Positions 1-7,323 of a stretch of DNA of 64,000 bases are shown in pieces. The stretch's first letter is position 1, and the number at the start of each line of letters is the position of its first letter. The notes below the pieces were generated by a model. That model saw only the letters and a list, made by a program, of their open reading frames with translations, did no database searches and had not been told where the DNA came from. This stretch comes from Pseudanabaena sp. FACHB-1998 (GTDB lineage: Bacteria > Cyanobacteriota > Cyanobacteriia > Pseudanabaenales > Pseudanabaenaceae). The position numbers and the translations under genes were made by a program. The stretch covers positions 62,001 to 126,000 of the forward strand of contig NZ_JACJQA010000024.1 of NCBI RefSeq assembly GCF_014696355.1. The letters run 5' to 3'.

Positions 1-238
1 ATGGATAGAGATAAATATGCTAAAGATGCGTAGCTTTACTTGCGTGTATTTTAATGCAATTGTTCATGCATTTGTCTTGTAGTGATAAATAATGGGGACA
101 TAAAACTCAATAGCAGAGTTGCGGCGCAGATCTCTATGGGGTTAAGCAACCTACTTTATATTTGAGAATGCATTAGACTAGTAACATAACAAAGTCAACC
201 GATTACCGCATCGACGGGGTTCTAAGGAGCGACAGGCA

Positions 239-2131
239 GTGATGTCTTCTGTAAACAAAGTCTTTTGGGCAAACTTTTGGCGGCGCGTCAAAACGACAGC
301 CGTAAGTTTAGCAATAGTACAGGGTGTAGCCATGACAGCGCCTACACCAGTGCGTGCTGACGGTGAAACCGCGTCATCTATGGGCTATACGGAGCTACTT
401 TCCAATGTGAAAGATAACAAAGTCCAAAAGATCGATCTTGAAAGTAACGGGCTGGCGGCGGAAGTAGTTCTAAAAGACGGACGCAAAGCCAGAGTTGACT
501 TGATTGCCCGTGACGGAAACACCGAGTTGATGAAGGCTATACGGGAGAATAATGTCGATATTGCGGTAAGAGCGCCTCAACAGCCAACCTTACTTTGGCA
601 ATTGGCAAGTACTTTTTTTGTGCCACTATTGTTAATTTTTGTGTTGCTAATGGTGTTACGCCGACTTAGTAATGCCCCCGGAGGTCCGGGACAGACCCTA
701 AGCTTTGGCAAGACTAAGGCAAGATTTTCGCCAGAAGCGAAAACAGGAATCATGTTTGAAGATGTGGCGGGAATTGACACTGCTAAGGAAGAATTGCAAG
801 AAGTTGTCACTTTTCTGAAACAGCCCGATCGCTTTACGGCGGTTGGTGCAAAAATCCCCAAGGGCGTATTGCTAATTGGTCCTCCCGGAACTGGTAAGAC
901 GCTTTTAGCTAAGGCGATCGCGGGAGAGGCGGGTGTACCATTTTTCTCGTTGTCGGGTTCCGAATTTGTGGAAATGTTTGTGGGTGTGGGTGCATCCCGC
1001 GTCCGCGACCTATTCCAAAAAGCCAAGGAAAATGCGCCTTGCATTATTTTTATTGATGAAATTGATGCCGTCGGTCGTCAACGGGGCGCGGGCATCGGTG
1101 GCGGTAATGATGAGCGTGAGCAAACCCTTAACCAAATGCTTACGGAAATGGATGGTTTCCAAGGTAATTCAGGCGTAATTGTGGTGGCGGCAACCAATCG
1201 CCCTGATGTCTTAGATAGCGCCCTACTCCGTCCCGGTCGTTTTGATCGCCAAATTACGGTGGACTATCCCGACTACAAGGGTCGCCAAGAAATCCTCAAA
1301 GTCCATGCGCGTAATAAGAAACTAGAAGAAAATGTATCGATTGAATCGATCGCCCGTTTAACTCCCGGATTTGCAGGAGCTGATTTGGCGAACTTGCTTA
1401 ATGAAGCCGCAATTCTAGCCGCTCGTCGCTACAAAGAGGCGATCGGTGAACTGGAAATTGCCGATGCGATCGATCGCGTTACCATCGGTTTAAGCATGAA
1501 GCCGATGCTCGACAGCTCCAAGAAGCGTCTAGTTGCCTATCACGAAGTTGGTCACGCCTTGGTGATGACCCTACTCAAAAATGCATCTCTCCTCGACAAA
1601 ATTACGATTGTGCCGCGTTCGGGTGGTATCGGTGGCTTTGCTAAGGGTGTTCCCGACGAGGAATATGGGCTAGAGTCGCGATCGCAAATTCTGGACACGA
1701 TTACAATGATGCTCGGTGGTCGTGCTGCGGAGGAAGTGGTTTTTGGTGATGCCGAAATTACCACAGGTGCATCGGGAGATTTTCAGCAGGTTGCCCGCTT
1801 AACTAGACTGATGGTGACTCAGTTTGGCATGTCGGAACTAGGTTTGGGTGCTCTGGAATCAGAAAGCGGTGAAGTTTTCTTGGGTCGTAATTTTATGCCC
1901 CAAAGTGATTACTCAATTAAGCTAGGCGATCGCATTGATCGGCAGATTCGTGAAATCGCTCAAACCTGTTACAACACTGCTAAAACACTCATCGAAGATA
2001 ATCGCGATCTATGCGATCGCCTTGTGGACATTCTTCTTGATGTGGAAACCCTTGATGGTGAGGAGTTCCGTAAAATTGTGGCGGAATATACGCAGCTACC
2101 CGAAAAGAAAACGGCTTCAGTCAAGTTTTAA
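239..2131 (+). CDS. ftsH: FtsH AAA+ membrane zinc metalloprotease
   Basis: An ATP-dependent membrane protease that extracts and degrades damaged or unassembled membrane proteins; in cyanobacteria FtsH hexamers serve photosystem II repair. Residues 14-41 look like a signal peptide or first membrane segment ending near VRAD. A second membrane segment lies around 120-140. The AAA domain has Walker A GPPGTGKT at 214-221 and Walker B with D273-E274. The zinc site HEVGH is at 435-439. The length of 630 residues is normal. A GTG start at 239 has AAGGAG nine bases upstream; the ATG at 242 is the alternative. Which of the four cyanobacterial FtsH paralogues this is cannot be decided by eye. A strong hairpin terminator follows. 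Confidence 0.96.
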   Translation: MMSSVNKVFWANFWRRVKTTAVSLAIVQGVAMTAPTPVRADGETASSMGYTELLSNVKDNKVQKIDLESNGLAAEVVLKDGRKARVDLIARDGNTELMKAIRENNVDIAVRAPQQPTLLWQLASTFFVPLLLIFVLLMVLRRLSNAPGGPGQTLSFGKTKARFSPEAKTGIMFEDVAGIDTAKEELQEVVTFLKQPDRFTAVGAKIPKGVLLIGPPGTGKTLLAKAIAGEAGVPFFSLSGSEFVEMFVGVGASRVRDLFQKAKENAPCIIFIDEIDAVGRQRGAGIGGGNDEREQTLNQMLTEMDGFQGNSGVIVVAATNRPDVLDSALLRPGRFDRQITVDYPDYKGRQEILKVHARNKKLEENVSIESIARLTPGFAGADLANLLNEAAILAARRYKEAIGELEIADAIDRVTIGLSMKPMLDSSKKRLVAYHEVGHALVMTLLKNASLLDKITIVPRSGGIGGFAKGVPDEEYGLESRSQILDTITMMLGGRAAEEVVFGDAEITTGASGDFQQVARLTRLMVTQFGMSELGLGALESESGEVFLGRNFMPQSDYSIKLGDRIDRQIREIAQTCYNTAKTLIEDNRDLCDRLVDILLDVETLDGEEFRKIVAEYTQLPEKKTASVKF

Positions 2132-2136
2132 TGATT

Positions 2137-2169
2137 AAAAAAGGCGGCGCAATGCGCCGCCTTTTTTTT
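2137..2169 (+). terminator. Intrinsic terminator of ftsH
   Basis: A stem GGCGGCGC/GCGCCGCC with a three-base loop is extended by an A-run on the left and a T-run on the right. It lies six bases after the ftsH stop. The same GC core recurs at many gene ends in this window. Confidence 0.85.
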
Positions 2170-2206
2170 ATTCTAAAATATTCAGTGCGATCGTATTGCT
2201 TGAGCT

Positions 2207-2959
2207 ATGACACCAATTATTGCCCCTGAGCTTGAGTCTGTTCAACAAATTCAAGAAGTTCAAAAAGAAATATTTTATCCTTCTGAGGATGGCGAACCTT
2301 TGGCTGAGACTTCTGTTCATGCCGATGCAATTATTGCAACGGTAGCTGTTTTACGCAATTATTTAGCCGAAAAGTTTGTAGAGCGATCGTCTGTTGTCCT
2401 TGCAGATCAGTTTTTATATTACGCAAAGGGCTTTCCTAGATTACGGGTTGCGCCAGATGTGATGGTGATTTTTGATATTCCTCAACAACCCTATGACAAT
2501 TACAAAATTTGGGAAACAAGCAAAATACCCAGCGTAATTTTTGAGATGACTTCGGCAAGTACACAAGCTCATGATCAAACGAAAAAGCGAGAGCTTTACG
2601 AAAGCATTGGGGTTTTGGAATATTGGCTTTTTGATCCTAAAGGTGAATGGATTCCTGAAAAATTACGCGGCTATCGTCGTCAAGCGAATCTCCCAGAAAG
2701 GGAAGAAGATTTATTGATTTATGAAGCGATCGCTGATGGCTTGAGTCAGGTTTTAGGATTACGCCTTGAAGTTGAAGGTTCTCTAATCAATTTCTATCGC
2801 CAAGACAATGGCGAAAAGTTGTTAATTCCTAGTGAGTTATTTTCGGCTCTGCAAGAACAGACTCAACGTGCCGAATCTGCGGAAGAAAGGGCTAGACTTG
2901 CCGAACTAGAGGCTCAAAAATTACGCGATCGCTTAGCTGCATTAGGTGTAGAACCATAA
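2207..2959 (+). CDS. Uma2-family (DUF820) putative restriction-endonuclease-fold protein
   Basis: The Uma2 family has a PD-(D/E)XK nuclease-like fold and is greatly expanded in cyanobacteria; its biological role is not settled. The family signature is visible: APDV with D84, a core strand with E113 followed by TSAST, conserved lysines at 126-127, and the motif YWLFDP at 139-144. The C-terminal 30 residues are rich in Glu, Arg, Ala and Leu and form a predicted coiled coil, common in cyanobacterial Uma2 proteins. It stands alone after the ftsH terminator. Family assignment is firm; catalytic activity is inferred only. Confidence 0.9.
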   Translation: MTPIIAPELESVQQIQEVQKEIFYPSEDGEPLAETSVHADAIIATVAVLRNYLAEKFVERSSVVLADQFLYYAKGFPRLRVAPDVMVIFDIPQQPYDNYKIWETSKIPSVIFEMTSASTQAHDQTKKRELYESIGVLEYWLFDPKGEWIPEKLRGYRRQANLPEREEDLLIYEAIADGLSQVLGLRLEVEGSLINFYRQDNGEKLLIPSELFSALQEQTQRAESAEERARLAELEAQKLRDRLAALGVEP

Positions 2960-3040
2960 AATGATCAACAAATATCTATATTCTGGTCTTTCTAGATATG
3001 TTGTTATCTAAAATGGTAACAACCCAATCTGAGAAAAGCT

Positions 3041-3316
3041 ATGGCTAAAACTTTGACGATTACGCTTTCAGATAATTTGGAAGAAGAGTTAACGGCTCAA
3101 GCAGTACGCCTAAATCAATCTCCTGAAGCGATCTTGTTACAGGCTTTGACTAGGCAGTTAAAGTTTTTATCTCAGATTAGCTTGTTACCAGTTACAGAAA
3201 CCGATCCGCTCTTACGGTTAATTGGTTCTATTGATGTTGATATACCCGCTCTTACTGAAAATTGCGATCGCTATATCGGTCAAGATCTTTATCAGGAGCT
3301 ACAAGTGAATGAATAG
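3041..3316 (+). CDS. Ribbon-helix-helix antitoxin-like protein (orphan)
   Basis: A 91-residue protein. Residues 3-40 form a ribbon-helix-helix DNA-binding segment (alternating strand LTITLS, then two helices), as in CopG-type antitoxins. The tail has acidic residues and a DPLLRLIGSID element that I associate with antitoxins of VapC-like PIN toxins in cyanobacteria. The stop codon overlaps an ATG at 3309 that opens a toxin-like reading frame closed after ten codons, so this looks like an antitoxin whose partner has decayed. DNA binding and autoregulation are inferred from the family. Confidence 0.75.
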   Translation: MAKTLTITLSDNLEEELTAQAVRLNQSPEAILLQALTRQLKFLSQISLLPVTETDPLLRLIGSIDVDIPALTENCDRYIGQDLYQELQVNE

Positions 3317-3341
3317 TTTGTTTGTTAATACACAGGGATAG
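3309..3341 (+). pseudogene. Remnant of PIN-domain (VapC-like) toxin start
   Basis: An ATG overlapping the antitoxin stop by eight bases reads MNSLFVNTQG and then TAG. Cyanobacterial PIN toxins often begin MNSLFVDT-x-GW; here the first catalytic Asp would be Asn and the Trp codon TGG would be TAG. No further PIN sequence is seen before the convergent parE-like gene. The identification rests on about ten residues and is tentative. Confidence 0.45.
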
Positions 3342-3351
3342 ACAAGTCTTT

Positions 3352-3672
3352 TTATTTGTCAGGGGTAAGTATAAATTCCAGATCTTGAGCGCCATGTAAA
3401 ACCCGAAGGATTTCAACAGTTTCAGGGGATTGAATCTGATAAAAAATGATGTATTTCGTAAACCCTTTAATTTGGTACTGGCGAACTTGAGTTAGCTGTG
3501 GATGGCTGAAGTTACTAAGTCTGCCGATCGCGGGAAACTGAGCGATAACATTAAATGTGGCTTCAGCAGAGTAGAGCAAGCGATCGCTTGCATCAAGATT
3601 TTCCAGACTGATATTGGTTGCATGGGCAATTAGATCCTGAATGACGATCGGACGTTTGTTGATGTTAGCCAT
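3352..3672 (-). CDS. ParE/RelE-family toxin
   Basis: A 106-residue protein with the ParE/RelE layout: an N-terminal helical hairpin (about 9-45), then a beta sheet with FPAIGRLSN, a strand VRQYQIKGF, and YIIFYQI followed by the ending EILRVLHGAQDLE. ParE toxins poison DNA gyrase and RelE toxins cleave mRNA on the ribosome; sequence alone does not say which applies. It starts six bases after the stop of the antitoxin gene, so the two form a two-gene operon. The organisation antitoxin-then-toxin is standard. Confidence 0.85.
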   Translation of the reverse strand: MANINKRPIVIQDLIAHATNISLENLDASDRLLYSAEATFNVIAQFPAIGRLSNFSHPQLTQVRQYQIKGFTKYIIFYQIQSPETVEILRVLHGAQDLEFILTPDK

Positions 3673-3678
3673 TGGGTC

Positions 3679-3936
3679 TTAGCTATTCTGAGTGCGATCG
3701 CTATGGTTGTTGCGGACTGATTGACGGATTGCATCCCAATCATCGCTGGTCATGGGAGTTGGATCTCCTGAAGCAATACCTTCGAGAATGAGTGGTTCAA
3801 GGTATTGTTTGCGCGACTGATCTTGCTGAATTAAGGTTTGAATGTAGTCATTGGCATTGGAATAATATCCTGATGCTATTTGCTCTTGCAAGTATAGGGT
3901 CAAAGCTTCAGGCAGAGTGACTGTTAGGGTTGTCAT
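3679..3936 (-). CDS. ParD-like antitoxin
   Basis: An 85-residue protein with an N-terminal beta strand (LTVTLPEAL) and two helices including GYYSNANDYIQTLI, typical of ParD ribbon-helix-helix antitoxins. The C-terminal half, with a GIASGDPTPMT segment, would wrap the toxin. It lies directly upstream of the parE-like gene and should neutralise its product and repress the shared promoter; that is family knowledge, not seen here. Confidence 0.85.
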   Translation of the reverse strand: MTTLTVTLPEALTLYLQEQIASGYYSNANDYIQTLIQQDQSRKQYLEPLILEGIASGDPTPMTSDDWDAIRQSVRNNHSDRTQNS

Positions 3937-3987
3937 CGTTAGGCTGATGTAACTATATTTTTTGAGTATAGATTATTTTAAAATAGT

Positions 3988-4012
3988 AAAGGCGGCGCAA
4001 TGCGTCGCCTTT
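3988..4012 (-). terminator. Hairpin terminator downstream of the PEP-CTERM protein gene
   Basis: An AAAGGCGGCGC...GCGTCGCCTTT hairpin sits just past the stop of the minus-strand gene ending at 4018. It is the same GC-core family as the ftsH terminator, with one mismatch in the stem. Confidence 0.65.
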
Positions 4013-4017
4013 CTTGC

Positions 4018-4668
4018 TTATTTTGATTTTTTAAACTTTTTACGCAAGAGCCAACCGCCGCCGAGGACGGCTATGCCAAACTGTGGCGAAAAGTCAAAGG
4101 GAACAGGCGTAGCATCTATAGCATTGACTTGAAAAGAATAGCGATTCGCGTTATTAAAGTAGCTTCCACCATTGTTGTTACTGCTCCTATAACTATCAAA
4201 AGTAGCAACTCCTGTTGGCGCGACAGCAGGAAAACTCCCAAACCAAGCATAATTACCAGATGTTGCATCGACTAATAGCCAATAGCGCGTATCTGCGGCA
4301 AAGGTGAAGTTGGCAGTGGGAGTGAAGGTGAAGTCACTCGCTGCATCAGAATTAGATGTAGGGTTAGTGAAGAAAACTGTCTGGAGTGTGGCTCCTAATG
4401 GACTGGTACTTGTTTTAGTGGCATCGGCATAGATTTGCAGCAGGGCGACATCACCATCAGTATCGGTGTTGTAGGTTGAGAGTCGCAAAACGATGTTATC
4501 TAATTGATAGCCCACGCCTACGGGTAATGTGAAACCGACAGCAGTCTGCTGAACGCCAGCAGAAATGTTAGCACCACCACCACCATCATTTGAAGGTAAG
4601 TTACCGATCAGATTAATTGCTTCGGCGGAGCTAGAAAAGGCTAGAGTGGTTGCTAGGAGAGCAGTCAC
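4018..4668 (-). CDS. Secreted protein with cyanobacterial PEP-CTERM-type anchor; 5' frameshift at a G7 tract
   Basis: The product is a low-complexity, Thr/Ser/Asn-rich exported protein of the choice-of-anchor type. The C-terminus has a PFDFSPQFG motif, a hydrophobic stretch, and a basic RKKFKKSK tail. This is the cyanobacterial variant of the PEP-CTERM signal, recognised by exosortase and cut after membrane insertion. The frame opens at GTG 4668 with only half a signal peptide (ALLATTLAFSSSAEA). An ATG at 4697 in another frame encodes the missing basic N-region MLKSKIKMGG and meets a stop at a run of seven G (4668-4674). Eight Gs would fuse both parts into a perfect signal peptide. It is either a frameshift mutation, a slippery tract, or a sequencing error. 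The function of the mature protein is unknown. Confidence 0.8.
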   Translation of the reverse strand: MTALLATTLAFSSSAEAINLIGNLPSNDGGGGANISAGVQQTAVGFTLPVGVGYQLDNIVLRLSTYNTDTDGDVALLQIYADATKTSTSPLGATLQTVFFTNPTSNSDAASDFTFTPTANFTFAADTRYWLLVDATSGNYAWFGSFPAVAPTGVATFDSYRSSNNNGGSYFNNANRYSFQVNAIDATPVPFDFSPQFGIAVLGGGWLLRKKFKKSK

Positions 4669-4927
4669 CCCCCCATTTTTATTTTAGATTTGAGCATTTG
4701 GTGACAGGTTGTTAGGTAGGGATTTACAGGCAAGGGGCTTAAGCCGCTTATTTATATAGATTAGAGTTGAAAATTGCAGCTACTTTCGACAAAGCATACT
4801 TTGCTGATAAATAAATAGCAATACTGCGTTTGACTTGTCTAATTGGCATTTTTCGCTCATTTAGGAAATTTATTAGGACTGACGCAGAATTGTCTAAGAC
4901 CCTCACCCCTAGCCCCTCTCCCAAAAA

Positions 4928-5102
4928 CTACCGTGTACACACAAGTCATAAAACCCAGTCAAGTCAACATTTAATCGCCCCCTAGCCCCCAATTCTGGGG
5001 GAACAAGAAAAGAAAATTCTTTCAAAGTCCCCCAGAATTGGGGGATTTAGGGGGCTTAGATAAATCGCAACGTAGACACTTAGACTTGTGTGTACACGGT
5101 AG
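4928..5102. mobile_element. Miniature inverted-repeat element, 175 bp, with 19-bp perfect terminal repeats and 10-bp target duplication
   Basis: The left end CTACCGTGTACACACAAGT (4928-4946) is the exact reverse complement of the right end (5084-5102). CTCCCAAAAA is present on both sides (4918-4927 and 5103-5112), which is a 10-bp direct duplication. The element contains no transposase gene, so it would be non-autonomous. Its interior carries another hairpin repeat (4978-5055, CCCCCTAGCCCCC...GGGGGATTTAGGGGG). Confidence 0.9.
4978..5055. repeat. CCCCCTAGCCCCCAATTCTGGGGG repeat inside the miniature element
   Basis: An imperfect inverted repeat with GCCCCCTAGCCCCC on the left and GGGGGATTTAGGGGGC on the right, and inner arms CCCCCAATTCTGGGGG and CCCCCAGAATTGGGGG. 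It resembles the repeat at 23377-23462 in design. It is the innermost layer of a three-level nest. Confidence 0.75.
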
Positions 5103-5305
5103 CTCCCAAAAAGGGAGAGGGGAACAAGAAAAATATCTTACTCCCCTTCTCCCAGAACGGGAGAAGGGGGTGGGGGATGAGGGCAAAAGCGATCTGAACT
5201 GATATAGAAAAAGTCGGGGATCTGGACATACACAGGTTACATTTACATTCCTGTTAATCAAAGCGATCGCGTTATGATTAACCTGACTGCCACACAGCTT
5301 TAATC

Positions 5306-6145
5306 ATGACAACGATCGCTTATCTTGGTCCCGCAGGTACATATTCAGAAATGGCAGCCTTGCGCTATTTGCAGCTTAGTCATCCAGACCTAGAACACGA
5401 TCCATCGCGAATGTGTCCCTATCCGACGATACCCCAAGCAATTAACGCCGCCGAAAAAGGTAATGTGGAAATCGCGGTCGTGCCTGTGGAAAACTCTATC
5501 CAAGGCGGCGTAACCATGACCCTTGATAGCCTCTGGCAATCGGAAGCTTTACAAATTCAACAAGCGATCGTTCTCCCGATCGCCCATGCTCTGATTACCC
5601 GTGCCGAAAAACTGGAAGATATTAGAACTGTCTATTCCCATCCTCAAGGCTTAGCCCAATGTCAGCAATGGCTCGATCAACATTTGCCTAATGTGCAGCA
5701 AATTGCTACAGATTCCACTACCGATGGACTCCATACGGTTGCAGAAGATTTAACTGCGGCGGCGATCGCCTCTCAACGCGCTGCTGAATTGTATAACCTA
5801 CCGATTTTGCAATTTCCCATTAACGATCAACCCGATAACTGCACCCGTTTTTTAGTTTTAGGACATAAACCCAGCACCCAAGGCACGCATACATCCCTAG
5901 CCTTTAGCCTCAATCGCAATATTCCCGGAGCTTTAGTTAAGCCCTTGTTAGTCTTTGCCGATCGCCATATTAATTTAAGTCGCATTGAGTCTCGCCCCAC
6001 CAAGCGATCGCTTGGCGAATATATCTTTTTTCTAGATATCGAAGTTAGTTCTCAGGAATCGAACTTCCATGAAGCATTACAAGAATTAAAAACCGTTACC
6101 GAAAATCTCAAAATTCTCGGCAGTTACGCCATCCATAATTGCTAA
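5306..6145 (+). CDS. pheA: Prephenate dehydratase
   Basis: It converts prephenate to phenylpyruvate in phenylalanine synthesis in the cytoplasm. The N-terminus IAYLGPAGTYSE (4-15) is the family signature. The catalytic TRF motif is T180-R181-F182. The last 80 residues form an ACT domain with ESRP at 228-231, the usual phenylalanine feedback site. At 279 residues it is a monofunctional enzyme without chorismate mutase. The ATG at 5306 places the conserved strand correctly. Two hairpins follow its stop, separating it from a convergent gene. Confidence 0.96.
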   Translation: MTTIAYLGPAGTYSEMAALRYLQLSHPDLEHDPSRMCPYPTIPQAINAAEKGNVEIAVVPVENSIQGGVTMTLDSLWQSEALQIQQAIVLPIAHALITRAEKLEDIRTVYSHPQGLAQCQQWLDQHLPNVQQIATDSTTDGLHTVAEDLTAAAIASQRAAELYNLPILQFPINDQPDNCTRFLVLGHKPSTQGTHTSLAFSLNRNIPGALVKPLLVFADRHINLSRIESRPTKRSLGEYIFFLDIEVSSQESNFHEALQELKTVTENLKILGSYAIHNC

Positions 6146-6151
6146 ACTCCA

Positions 6152-6190
6152 AGAAACTGATTCTCACGCTTTGCGTGAGAATCAGTTTCT
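6152..6190. terminator. Perfect hairpin after pheA
   Basis: AGAAACTGATTCTCACGC pairs perfectly with GCGTGAGAATCAGTTTCT across a TTT-type loop. It lies seven bases after the pheA stop and probably terminates pheA; the right arm ends in a T-rich stretch. Confidence 0.7.
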
Positions 6191-6208
6191 GTTATGGCTC
6201 TGTCATAA

Positions 6209-6269
6209 AATAAAGAACCAGATTTTGATGGCGCGGCAGAGCCGCGCCATCAAAATCTGGTTCTTTATT
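6209..6269. terminator. Perfect 29-bp hairpin between convergent genes
   Basis: The left arm AATAAAGAACCAGATTTTGA followed by TGGCGCGGC pairs with GCCGCGCCA plus its complement around an AGA loop. AT flanks on both sides allow bidirectional termination for pheA and the minus-strand gene ending at 6284. Confidence 0.75.
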
Positions 6270-6283
6270 AAGTTATGGAACCC

Positions 6284-7045
6284 TTATCTTTTTGAGTGAG
6301 CTAAACGCTTATTTCGCATCAGGACATTTGCGCCCTCATTGGTTTGCTCAATCACTAGTACAGGTGTAGGCTTCGCATTTTGATCCCAACTGATCACGGC
6401 AAGTTTGCCTTGAATCGTAGGTTGCCAGTTGCGATTTTCATCGGAAGCTGAAACAAAGTTTTCTAAACCACTAGCCAAATCCTTAAGAATACTTTGAGAA
6501 CCATGGGCAGGAATTTTGGCTAATTTGACATGAATACGAAAAAGAACCCGAATTTGCGAATCATCATGATGTTCAGGCTGGTAGGAAACATCGAAAATGA
6601 CATCAATTTTGCGGACATTGCCATTTTCCTCTTCCGTAGGCATTAAGGCAGGCGCAACTTTGTGACGGAGATTAACTTTTATCTGCGCCAAAATAATGTC
6701 ACAAAAGTGAGGTTCCTCCATTCTCATACTGAGGTAGTCGAGATTAAATTCACGGGAATGAATTAGATCGGGATTACGTTCATGGTCATCAATTGTATGT
6801 AGCGCTAATTTGAGTTTTTTGAGCAGTTCTTGATTCTTGATTTGTTCCACCCTTAACTGTTCGCGAGTTCTTCGCAATTGCCAGTAATGATAGGCAGTTG
6901 CGCCAAGAGCGCTCCAAAGTAAAACTATCAACAAACTCACACCCATCACATTTTGGAGAGGCATAGTTGTCTGTTCGATCGCGCTAAATAGTCCTTCGGG
7001 TTCGCTAGTCTTTGCGGTATTCACAACCTTAGATGCATTCAACAT
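6284..7045 (-). CDS. Membrane-anchored protein of unknown function
   Basis: Not recognised. The 253-residue product has one membrane helix at about 32-54 (VMGVSLLIVLLWSALGA), then a coiled-coil-like stretch rich in Leu, Arg, Glu and Gln (58-90), then a mixed alpha/beta soluble domain to the end. With a short N-terminal segment inside, the bulk would most likely lie on one face of the membrane. It stands alone between two hairpins. It is a solid open frame with codon use like its neighbours, and I believe homologues are confined to cyanobacteria. Confidence 0.8.
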   Translation of the reverse strand: MLNASKVVNTAKTSEPEGLFSAIEQTTMPLQNVMGVSLLIVLLWSALGATAYHYWQLRRTREQLRVEQIKNQELLKKLKLALHTIDDHERNPDLIHSREFNLDYLSMRMEEPHFCDIILAQIKVNLRHKVAPALMPTEEENGNVRKIDVIFDVSYQPEHHDDSQIRVLFRIHVKLAKIPAHGSQSILKDLASGLENFVSASDENRNWQPTIQGKLAVISWDQNAKPTPVLVIEQTNEGANVLMRNKRLAHSKR

Positions 7046-7231
7046 ATCCCAGCCTCAATTAATCTACTAAAAAGCTTATGAAAATTTCATCCAATTATTT
7101 TTTTTCCTCCCACCTGCCTGAAATATGAATTTCTGCCGCGATCGCAAGTTCTTACAAATAATCTTCGCATTTCCCCTCAATAAAATTATTCCCTCAAATA
7201 ATTTAGAAATTTCACTATGCCTGCATAAAAA

Positions 7232-7264
7232 GATAAGTGGCGGCGCAAAGCGTCGCCACTTATC
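7232..7264. repeat. GATAAGTGGCGGCG hairpin upstream of ribBA
   Basis: GATAAGTGGCGGCGC pairs with GCGTCGCCACTTATC with one mismatch. It lies in the divergent gap between the 6284-7045 gene and ribBA, where no gene ends, so a role as terminator is not obvious. Confidence 0.65.
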
Positions 7265-7323
7265 CTTGGGTAAACAACGTTATATTATAGATATAAATAG
7301 CTTGAAGCCCTGAATAGTAAGCC

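Larger units (their letters stand above)
4900..5183. repeat. Intergenic CCCTCACCCCTAGCCCC repeat, interrupted by a miniature element
   Basis: The outer sequence (4900-4927 and 5103-5183) matches the interior of the element at 10503-10643: CCTCACCCCTAGCCCCTCTCCCAAAA, GGGAGAGGGGAACAAGAA, and the CTTACTCCCCTTCTCCC...GGGAGAAGGGGG arm. It forms a large imperfect hairpin once the insert at 4928-5102 is removed. Such repeats occur between genes across cyanobacteria. No coding capacity is credible. Confidence 0.85.

Noticed and set aside
1-238. A short frame at the very start (ATG at position 1, ten codons) and possible promoter boxes before ftsH
   Set aside because: The frame is too short to support, and the -35/-10 candidates have poor spacing.
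5022-5261. A 79-codon minus-strand frame across the nested repeats
   Set aside because: It is made of Pro/Ser-rich translation of G/C-rich repeats and ends of a miniature element.
7125-7313. A 62-codon plus-strand frame in the ribBA upstream spacer
   Set aside because: It runs through a hairpin repeat and has no family character.
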